Assembly: GCA_029013165.1 (NCBI GenBank)
Contig: JAQXMV010000207.1
Span: forward strand, 1-19,298
DNA: 19,298 nucleotides
Reading direction: 5' to 3'
Source: Oscillospiraceae bacterium
Lineage (GTDB): Bacteria > Bacillota > Clostridia > Oscillospirales > Acutalibacteraceae
In this document: positions 8,283 to 14,035 of the stretch, one piece after another
Numbering within the stretch: position 1 is the stretch's first letter
How the letters are laid out: every line of letters begins with the position of its first letter
The notes under the pieces: generated by a model
Told to the model about the DNA's origin: nothing
Databases searched by the model: none
Seen by the model: only the letters and a program-made list of their open reading frames with translations
Position numbers and translations under genes: made by a program

Positions 8283-8600
8283 TCAACCATCACCGAGAAG
8301 AAAATCATAAATCATATCAATAGCGGCCTGATACTGCTTTTCAGTATCGGCTATGGACTTCTTTTCTCTCAGCTCCGCCAGCTTTTCAGCCTGCTTGAGC
8401 ATACCTGAGCTTTGATACTCGGCTTCGCTGAGAATAAGGTTTGCCTGATTCTGAGCCTGAGTCATTGAGGTTTTGAGGATAATATCAGCCTGAATCTTCG
8501 CATCGCTGATCATCTTCTGCGCTTTGACGCGGGCTTCCTCTTCCATTTCCCTGCCTTTGGCTTCAGCGGCAAGAACAGTTTTGATCAATTCAGCAGCCAT
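8283..8600 (-). CDS. ntpF: V-type ATPase small peripheral-stalk subunit (NtpF / subunit G-H)
   Basis: A 105-residue, almost entirely helical Ala/Glu/Lys-rich protein (AAEAKGREMEEEARVKAQKMI, repeated AQxQAxxI heptads) that pairs with subunit E in the peripheral stalk. It occupies the first ATPase position, directly before ntpI, as NtpF does in Enterococcus. The ATG at 8600 is chosen: GGAGG lies 11 bases upstream, whereas the longer GTG at 8612 is itself part of that GGAGGTG. The start lies inside the last codons of the kinase-like gene, an 11-base overlap that suggests coupled translation. Confidence 0.88.
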   Translation of the reverse strand: MAAELIKTVLAAEAKGREMEEEARVKAQKMISDAKIQADIILKTSMTQAQNQANLILSEAEYQSSGMLKQAEKLAELREKKSIADTEKQYQAAIDMIYDFLLGDG

Positions 8601-9957
8601 TGAGCAAAGCACCTCCGTTTATCATATAACTAATAGGATGGATTTCCGCCATGACCGGCCCCGCTGTCTCTTCGGGCTTGTTGGCGTTCAGATTCAAAAC
8701 AAGAGACGCGATGAATAAGATGAACAGTATCACGGTGATGACGGCAAGCACGGCAATTCTTTTGATGAGATTTTTTGCCGGTGCCTTTTTCTTTTTAATT
8801 TCCGGCAGTTTTTCATAGCGCACTGGCCTTCTCTTCGCCTGGGGCTTCTTCTTATGATAGGACGAGATGATTTCGGGGATTTTGATTTCCTCACGCAGAG
8901 AAAGCACCTGAGTTTCCTGCTCCGGCTCGCGCTCAAAGGCGTCCACCTCGGGGATAATCACCTCTTCCGGCGTTTCATTTGTCTTGGGTGTTACCGAATA
9001 AACATCATTATATTCTACAGGCTCAAAGGGCTTATTATGCAGCGCATTTTCCAGATCCTTGAGCATCTGGTTGGGTGTGAAATATCTCTCGTTGGGATTG
9101 AAAGCACAGGCTTTGGCGATAATATGCGCCAGCTCGGGGCTTGCCAGAGACGGCTTCGGCAACTCCTCTCCGGCAATGCGGCGGGCAGTGGCATCGTCAA
9201 GGGAATTGACCGTCAGCTTATTCGGATATTCCTCCGTGAAAGGTAAGCGGCCTCTGTTTGTGAGCATAAAAAGGATCAGTCCCAGAGAATAGGTATCCAC
9301 TGTGCAGTTCATATTGCCGGTTTTCATATATTCCGGCGCCATGTAATATTCGGTACGCTTATAGGCCACCGACGCCTTATTCGGCTCGAGAAGGCTGAAA
9401 GTACCGAAATCGCCGAGCTTACAGATTCCCTCACGGTCAAACAAAACATTTTCCGGCTTCAGGTTCGGATATATGTATCCGCCGAAGCTCCGGCACTTGA
9501 TCAGTGCCTGACATACGCTGATGCCAAGACGCAGTGTCTCCTCGAGAGTAAAGGAAAACTCCTTGAGCAGATCAGCCAGTGAGCGCATTTCTTCCATTTT
9601 GATCAGAATCAGTCTGCCTTTGCCGTCACTGGCCTTGCGCAGTTCCAGATCCTCATACCTGACAAAATGCTTTCCGCCGTCGGATTTCATGACATCCCGG
9701 ATATTGCGGGTAACCTGCGTGATGATGCCATTATAGTATTCCTCTTCACTGACAGGCGCACTTTCAAAATCATCGGGCGTTTCAAGGGGCTTTCGTTCAT
9801 TTCGGTTTTCACCGAGTCTGATGATCTTGAGCACAGAGATTTCACTGCTGCCGTCATATTTTTGCCTGTATATACTGAAAACCTTACCGTCCGTTCCGGC
9901 ACCGAGCTGTTTATCGGTATACCATTCGCCGAAAACCGGATTCATTGAATTTGACAT
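8590..9957 (-). CDS. Membrane-anchored Ser/Thr kinase-like protein with a degenerate catalytic loop
   Basis: A 455-residue protein with a Hanks-type kinase fold at about residues 12-310 and one membrane helix at about 399-423, followed by a short outer tail of about 32 residues without PASTA domains. Visible are the Gly loop GAGTDGKVF (19-27), the ATP-site Lys K44 in VLKII, DFG at 183-185 and APE at 207-209. The catalytic loop reads IYPNLKPEN (162-170), so the HRD Asp that acts as base is Asn165 and the His and Arg are also replaced. This predicts weak or absent phosphotransfer, although nucleotide binding may remain. The ATG at 9957 has AAGGAG 8 bases upstream. It is the first gene after the promoter and overlaps ntpF, so a role linked to the V-ATPase is inferred, not shown. 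Confidence 0.88.
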   Translation of the reverse strand: MSNSMNPVFGEWYTDKQLGAGTDGKVFSIYRQKYDGSSEISVLKIIRLGENRNERKPLETPDDFESAPVSEEEYYNGIITQVTRNIRDVMKSDGGKHFVRYEDLELRKASDGKGRLILIKMEEMRSLADLLKEFSFTLEETLRLGISVCQALIKCRSFGGYIYPNLKPENVLFDREGICKLGDFGTFSLLEPNKASVAYKRTEYYMAPEYMKTGNMNCTVDTYSLGLILFMLTNRGRLPFTEEYPNKLTVNSLDDATARRIAGEELPKPSLASPELAHIIAKACAFNPNERYFTPNQMLKDLENALHNKPFEPVEYNDVYSVTPKTNETPEEVIIPEVDAFEREPEQETQVLSLREEIKIPEIISSYHKKKPQAKRRPVRYEKLPEIKKKKAPAKNLIKRIAVLAVITVILFILFIASLVLNLNANKPEETAGPVMAEIHPISYMINGGALLNGC

Positions 9958-10011
9958 ATTCTATACTCCTTAAAGCACAAATTATCACATAAATATATTT
10001 TTTCAATCAAA

Positions 10012-10040
10012 TTGACATATTCAGCTACTATAATTAGTAT
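10012..10040 (+). promoter_or_regulatory. Candidate upstream promoter for the DUF1292 gene
   Basis: TTGACA (10012-10017), a 17-base spacer, then TAGTAT (10035-10040). It almost abuts the oppositely oriented -10 of the V-ATPase operon, so the two would compete. The surrounding DNA is very AT-rich, so a chance match is possible. Confidence 0.4.
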
Positions 10041-10041
10041 T

Positions 10042-10071
10042 ATTATAACACATATTGGCAGTAAATGCCAA
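10042..10071 (-). promoter_or_regulatory. Promoter of the kinase-V-ATPase operon
   Basis: On the minus strand there is TTGGCA (10071-10066), an 18-base spacer, then a perfect TATAAT (10047-10042) preceded by an extended -10 TG. This places the transcript start near 10035 and gives an AT-rich leader of about 78 bases before the kinase ATG. It is the only good promoter seen upstream of the ten-gene cluster. Confidence 0.75.
10055..10071. promoter_or_regulatory. Perfect inverted repeat, candidate operator
   Basis: TTGGCA-GTAAA-TGCCAA is a perfect 6+6 palindrome with a 5-base centre. One arm is the -35 hexamer of the V-ATPase operon promoter, and the element also lies just downstream of a plus-strand promoter candidate. 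A dimeric repressor bound here would block the operon promoter. The regulator cannot be named from sequence alone. Confidence 0.5.
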
Positions 10072-10114
10072 CTGTTTTACAATATTTTTTCAAAGTATAT
10101 CTCGCTTTCCTGTA

Positions 10115-10143
10115 TTGACATTATCGGCAAAAAATATTAGAAT
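10115..10143 (+). promoter_or_regulatory. Promoter of the DUF1292 gene and 6S RNA region
   Basis: A perfect TTGACA (10115-10120), a 17-base spacer and TAGAAT (10138-10143) form a near-consensus sigma-A promoter. Transcription should start near 10150, leaving a leader of about 69 bases before the ATG at 10219. The following 6S RNA could be made from the same transcript by processing. Confidence 0.8.
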
Positions 10144-10218
10144 AGTACCGTAACAAAAACAGAAAGGACGGCTTGGCAGAAATTTTCACTTATTTTGCCC
10201 GAAAGCTGATAAATAATA

Positions 10219-10539
10219 ATGAGCGAAGAACGAAACGACGGAATCAACATGGATATGGATATCGTCTCTGTGGTGGACGATGACGGAAAAGAGCATCTTT
10301 TTGAAGAGCTGGACAGAATCGAGCTGGACGACGACAGAAGATATGTCGCTCTGGTACCGATTTATGACAATGAAGAAGATATGCTCAGTGATGACGGCGA
10401 TGTGCTGATTCTCAAGGTCCTCGAAGAAAAGGGGGAAACCTACCTGATTCAGATTGAAGACGAGGACGAATTTAACGAGGTCGGCAACATCATTGAGGAC
10501 AGACTGATCGAAAAATACGAAGCAGAAGACAACGAATAA
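10219..10539 (+). CDS. DUF1292 family acidic protein (YrzB-like)
   Basis: A 106-residue, strongly acidic cytosolic protein. The core from about residue 13 (DIVSVVDDDGKEHLFEELDRIEL, YVALVPI, then LILKVLEEKGETYLIQIEDEDEFNEV) has the order of short strands and acidic turns of DUF1292, a family widespread in Firmicutes with no settled function. The ATG at 10219 is the first after an in-frame stop but has only a weak GAAAG 13 bases upstream; an ATG at 10249 (MDMDIV) would begin directly at the conserved core. It is alone on the plus strand, divergent from the V-ATPase operon, and its stop lies four bases before the closing stem of the probable 6S RNA. Confidence 0.85.
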   Translation: MSEERNDGINMDMDIVSVVDDDGKEHLFEELDRIELDDDRRYVALVPIYDNEEDMLSDDGDVLILKVLEEKGETYLIQIEDEDEFNEVGNIIEDRLIEKYEAEDNE

Positions 10540-10542
10540 TTT

Positions 10543-10729
10543 TATCCTGCGGTGTTCGAGTTCCTATGATAGTTATAACCCAACACCCTATCAAAAGGAG
10601 AGACGCTTTGCCGGCGGATTGCAGACCTCCCGCATTTCTGCGGACGAAGGGAGCGTGAACCCGGCTCGCTATCACCGTCCTGCTATATGCAGGTTATATA
10701 CGTCATATTTACGGCACTGTGGGATTTTT
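10543..10729 (+). ncRNA. ssrS: Probable 6S RNA (regulator of sigma-A RNA polymerase)
   Basis: Gene-free stretch of about 187 bases, the usual 6S size. The ends form an 11-pair closing stem: ATCCTGCGGTG (10544-10554) with CACTGTGGGAT (10715-10725), including G-U pairs, followed by TTTTT. GTTCG directly after the 5' arm resembles the start of known 6S RNAs. The middle holds an apical hairpin CCGCA-TTTC-TGCGG (10630-10643), and the 3' side of the central region contains a small hairpin CCTGC-TATAT-GCAGG (10679-10693), a common 6S feature. 6S RNA mimics an open promoter and sequesters the housekeeping holoenzyme. A weak internal promoter (TTGAGG, 17 bases, TACGAA, 10493-10521) or co-transcription with the DUF1292 gene could supply it. 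Identified by structure and recall only. Confidence 0.7.
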
Positions 10730-10730
10730 A

Positions 10731-10769
10731 AAAGCGCAGCCTTTTTATGGGCTGCGCTTTGACTTTTTT
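10731..10769 (+). terminator. Rho-independent terminator after the 6S RNA
   Basis: A perfect 11-pair stem, AAAGCGCAGCC (10731-10741) with GGCTGCGCTTT (10750-10760), an 8-base loop, then a run of six T at 10764-10769. On the minus strand the stem is also followed by TTTT, so it may act both ways. Confidence 0.85.
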
Positions 10770-10782
10770 GAATCATCAACGC

Positions 10783-10848
10783 AAAAGAAGATGGTACTGC
10801 TTCTTTTCACGGCCGAGATACTCGGCTATATTCGGTGCGACAGCACCG
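10783..10848. repeat. Three further perfect hairpins in the convergent gap
   Basis: AAAAGAAG / CTTCTTTT (10783-10790, 10800-10807), GCCGAG / CTCGGC (10812-10817, 10821-10826) and CGGTGC / GCACCG (10833-10838, 10843-10848), all perfect. They follow one another between the plus-strand terminator and the minus-strand terminator. No open frame with a start and ribosome site fits here. They could be a small repeat element, an unrecognised RNA or spare terminators. Confidence 0.5.
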
Positions 10849-10859
10849 TCACAAAGAAA

Positions 10860-10883
10860 CCGCAGAGGATCTCTCCCCTGCGG
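10860..10883 (-). terminator. Terminator of the Cys-repeat surface protein gene
   Basis: On the minus strand CCGCAGGGGA-GAGA-TCCTCTGCGG makes a 10-pair stem with one G-U pair and a GAGA loop, followed by TTTCTTT, 7 bases after the TAA of the gene. On the plus strand it is followed by CTTTT, so it may be bidirectional. Confidence 0.8.
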
Positions 10884-10890
10884 CTTTTGC

Positions 10891-13800
10891 TTATTTAATC
10901 TTGCAGCTTGCTGTGTAGTACTTACCTAAAACATTGCTGCCGTCAGCGGCCTTGATATAAGGTCTGACTGCGTATTTAAGGGTTGCACCGGAAACAAGAT
11001 TCTTCTCTGTGAAAGAGGTACCGCTTGTCACGGCGATCTTGCACCACTGCTGCTTGGATGCGCTGTATCTGTATACAACATATCCGGTGGCACCGGCGGA
11101 CTTGGTCCAGGTGATGGTGGCAGCGCCCTTGGCGTTGGACTTCACAGTGAACTTGGGTGCTACAGGCTGAGTGGCGGTGGAAACCTTGGTGTACTTATTC
11201 GCCAGAATGTTGCCGCTGTCGGTCTTGGTGTAAGATCTGACGGCGAAGATATACTTCTTGCCGGCGGTAAGACCCTGAACAGTGTAGCTGGTTGAACTTG
11301 TGGCGGTGAGTTTATCCCAACCCTTTGTGGAGGTGTTGTACATATAAACTACATAACCGGTTGCGCCCTTGATCTTGCTCCATGAGAGCTTGATTGCTGT
11401 TGTGGACTGAGTAACCGTAACGGCGGGATTGAGAGGCAGAATGCTGAAAGTAGCCTTTGCCTGACCGGAATAATCACCGTCGAAAGTTACAGTGACAGTA
11501 TACTTGCCGGGATTAACGGCATTGGGCAGGGTGTTGACGGTGTAATCTTCGCCCTCAACGAGTTCGGTGCCGTCGATATCAACAACAGTAAAGGTCGGAT
11601 TCACAGCTCTGCCGGAATAGTTATAACTGGTCTTGTCGAGCTGAATGCCCTTGATCTTGCTGATGGACTCGGAGAGAACAATCTCTTCACAGCGTTTGCA
11701 CTTGGTAGCCTTGACACCGCTGTCATAAATGGAAGCGGGCTTGATATCCTCAAAGAGGTCATGCTGCAGAGCGTCAAGAATCTCTCTCTCAGAAAGAATG
11801 GCATTGCAGACGGTGCAATAGGAATAAGGAGTATAGCCTTCTTCTGTGCAGGTGGGCTCTTTACCTTCTTTATTGTCAATGGTATGTCCCGTTGCTTCGG
11901 TAACTTCTCTCTGGACATCACCACATCTTTCACAAGTCATGGTTCTGATGCCCTGGATTTCACAGGACTGCTCCTGTACGACGACCCAATCGCCGTACTT
12001 ATGGCCGGCAGGAATCACATCGGTTTCTGTGTAAGAACAGCGTGAGCACTGCTTGGCCTTTTCGCCGTTTTCTGTGCAGGTTTCTTCCTTGGTTACGATC
12101 CATTCGCCGAGATCGTGGCCGAGTGCCTCTGTGCTCTCCTGAGCGACAAGGATCTCGCCGCAGATCTTGCAGACCTTACCCTCGGTAAGACCGGTTTCGG
12201 TGCAGGTGGCAGCAACAGCGTCAACGATCTGCTCGGTATGACCGGCAGTGGGAACTTCTTTTTCTTCGGTTGCCTTACATCTGGAGCACTCGAAGAAATC
12301 CTTACCGGCGGTGATGCAGGTAGCAGGTGTGCTCTTGCTTTCATCCTTGATCCAGTCATGGCCGACCGGTGAGATATCCTTGGCTTCCTTGATAACGGTG
12401 CCGCAGACGGAGCAGATGGAGCCCTCGGTCTTACCCTTTTCGGTGCAGGTAGCCGGAACAGCTTCTGTCTTTACCTCGGTGTGAGGCAGTTTAGCGATAT
12501 TCTGAATATCTTTCTGACCGCAGGTGGCGCAGACAGCTTCTTTCTTGCCCTCTGCAGAGCAGGTAGCTTCCTTAGTTACGGTGTATTCACCGTACTTGTG
12601 ACCCAGTGCAGGAATGGTCTCCTGCTTCTCATAGACTTCACCGCAGACGATGCACTGCTTACCCTCGGTAAGACCGGCCTTTTCGCAGGTGGCTTCCTTG
12701 GCGGCAAGGATTCTGGGAGTATGTCCGGTGGCAGGGATCACAACCGTCTGGCTTTCTTTCTTACAAACGGTGCAGTAACCTGACTTGACGCCTTCTTCGG
12801 TGCAGGTAGCTTCCTTGGTAACTTTCCAGCTGCCCGGATCAAGCTCATGACCGGCAGGAATAACCTCGGACTTCTTCATGATGATTCCGCAGCGGCCGCA
12901 CTTGGTAGCCTCTGTCTTACCGTCGGTGGTGCAGGTCTTGGCTACGGCAGGCTCGGCAACGATCTCGTTATGGCCGAGAGCATTGACAACGGACTGCTTG
13001 ACAACGATCTCATGGCAAACGGTGCACTGCTTGCCCTCAGTGAGACCGGTATCTGTGCAGGTGGCTGCCTTACCGGGAAGTGTGATGGTAGTGTGACCCT
13101 TAGCCGCGATGATCTCTTTTGCGGAAAGGATTGCTTTGCAACGGCTGCACTCGCTGTATGACTTGTAGCCGGCCTCGGTGCAGGTGGCTTCCTTGCCGGG
13201 AATGACAACTTCAACATGGCCGAGCTTGGGAAGTGTGACAGTGACATCGACTGCGCCGCAAACCTTACAGGTGGAAACGGCTGTGCCGTCCTCAGTGCAG
13301 GTTGCTGCCTTTATTGTTTTGTAAGTCTCTGAGGGAGTGTGAGCAGCGGGAATGACATCCGACTTTGTCTCAGCGCACAGTGAGCACTTGTATTCCACAC
13401 TGCCGGGAGTACCGGTTGCGCAGTTGGCTTCCACTTTCTTGGTCACAACCCACTGATGGCCATAGGCCTTGATCTTATACTGTGATACGATGGTGGCGTT
13501 ACATACGGAGCAGTGCTGACCTGCGGTCAGTCCGTCCGTTGTGCAGGTGGCAGGAACAGCAGGATCGTCAACGGGCTTATGTCCGATTGCCGGAATAGGC
13601 TCACAGCCTTCATAAACAAGGCCACAAACCGTACACTGTTTACCTGCAGTTGCGCCGGGCTCAGTGCAGGTAGCTGCTTTTGCCGGAACAGCTGTAGCTG
13701 TATGACCTGTTGCAGGAAGAATCTGAACATCTTCAAAATAAGTCTTGCAGTCAGGGCAGTACATTTTCATTTCGCCTGCTTCTGTACATGTGGGATACTT

Positions 13801-13938
13801 GGTAGCGACATACTGTTTATTGGCGTGTGTGCAGGTGGCGGGGTCAGCATCTGCTGCCAGAACGCCAAGGGGCACTACGCTCAGAGCCATGAGAACTACC
13901 ATGAACAATGACAGAGCTCTTTGAACTGTTTTTTTCAT
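10891..13938 (-). CDS. Secreted Cys3His-repeat protein with Ig-like and two FN3 domains
   Basis: A 1015-residue exported protein. Residues 1-29 are a signal peptide (KK start, hydrophobic core, VLA-AD cleavage). Residues 33-760 are 17 complete repeats of 38-43 residues plus a degenerate 18th, each of the form ATCTExG...C-x2-C...PAxGH. Then come an Ig-like/MBG-like domain (about 764-834) and two fibronectin III domains (about 838-925 and 927-1015). Every complete repeat keeps three Cys and one His, which suggests a bound metal or a disulfide network; no catalytic motif is visible. There is no LPXTG motif or SLH domain, so how it stays at the surface is unclear. The ATG has GGAGG 7 bases upstream. 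It has its own promoter and terminator. Such repeats are frequent in gut Clostridia surface proteins, but I know of no proven function. Confidence 0.9.
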   Translation of the reverse strand: MKKTVQRALSLFMVVLMALSVVPLGVLAADADPATCTHANKQYVATKYPTCTEAGEMKMYCPDCKTYFEDVQILPATGHTATAVPAKAATCTEPGATAGKQCTVCGLVYEGCEPIPAIGHKPVDDPAVPATCTTDGLTAGQHCSVCNATIVSQYKIKAYGHQWVVTKKVEANCATGTPGSVEYKCSLCAETKSDVIPAAHTPSETYKTIKAATCTEDGTAVSTCKVCGAVDVTVTLPKLGHVEVVIPGKEATCTEAGYKSYSECSRCKAILSAKEIIAAKGHTTITLPGKAATCTDTGLTEGKQCTVCHEIVVKQSVVNALGHNEIVAEPAVAKTCTTDGKTEATKCGRCGIIMKKSEVIPAGHELDPGSWKVTKEATCTEEGVKSGYCTVCKKESQTVVIPATGHTPRILAAKEATCEKAGLTEGKQCIVCGEVYEKQETIPALGHKYGEYTVTKEATCSAEGKKEAVCATCGQKDIQNIAKLPHTEVKTEAVPATCTEKGKTEGSICSVCGTVIKEAKDISPVGHDWIKDESKSTPATCITAGKDFFECSRCKATEEKEVPTAGHTEQIVDAVAATCTETGLTEGKVCKICGEILVAQESTEALGHDLGEWIVTKEETCTENGEKAKQCSRCSYTETDVIPAGHKYGDWVVVQEQSCEIQGIRTMTCERCGDVQREVTEATGHTIDNKEGKEPTCTEEGYTPYSYCTVCNAILSEREILDALQHDLFEDIKPASIYDSGVKATKCKRCEEIVLSESISKIKGIQLDKTSYNYSGRAVNPTFTVVDIDGTELVEGEDYTVNTLPNAVNPGKYTVTVTFDGDYSGQAKATFSILPLNPAVTVTQSTTAIKLSWSKIKGATGYVVYMYNTSTKGWDKLTATSSTSYTVQGLTAGKKYIFAVRSYTKTDSGNILANKYTKVSTATQPVAPKFTVKSNAKGAATITWTKSAGATGYVVYRYSASKQQWCKIAVTSGTSFTEKNLVSGATLKYAVRPYIKAADGSNVLGKYYTASCKIK
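11659..13842 (-). repeat. Tandem coding repeats, 17 full units of about 40 codons
   Basis: The units encode C-x(9-11)-C-x2-C-x(11-14)-H. The lead cysteines fall at residues 51, 91, 132, 173, 214, 253, 294, 336, 379, 418, 460, 498, 541, 579, 621, 659 and 697. The DNA units differ substantially in sequence, so the array is old and held by selection at protein level rather than freshly duplicated. Confidence 0.9.
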
Positions 13939-13977
13939 TTTTAAACCTCCGTTTAAATAATTTTTAACTGCATGAAA

Positions 13978-14006
13978 AATATATCATTTTGTTATCAAAA
14001 AGTCAA
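13978..14006 (-). promoter_or_regulatory. Promoter of the Cys-repeat protein gene
   Basis: On the minus strand: TTGACT (14006-14001), a 17-base spacer, TATATT (13983-13978). The predicted start near 13971 gives a leader of about 33 bases. GTATC/GATAC repeats lie immediately upstream. Confidence 0.75.
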
Positions 14007-14035
14007 TAGTATCGGTATCTTGTATCAAAATGTTT

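Noticed and set aside
10543..10729. Signal recognition particle RNA, tmRNA or a riboswitch
   Set aside because: The SRP GGAAG/GCAGC core and tmRNA ends are missing, and a riboswitch would need a following gene on the plus strand, which is absent.
10747..10929. Small plus-strand gene MGCALTF...
   Set aside because: It begins inside a terminator stem, crosses the other hairpins and overlaps the end of the Cys-repeat gene; no ribosome site.
11659..13842. CRISPR array
   Set aside because: Units are coding, about 120 bases, divergent in DNA sequence and in frame throughout; there are no constant repeats with unique spacers.
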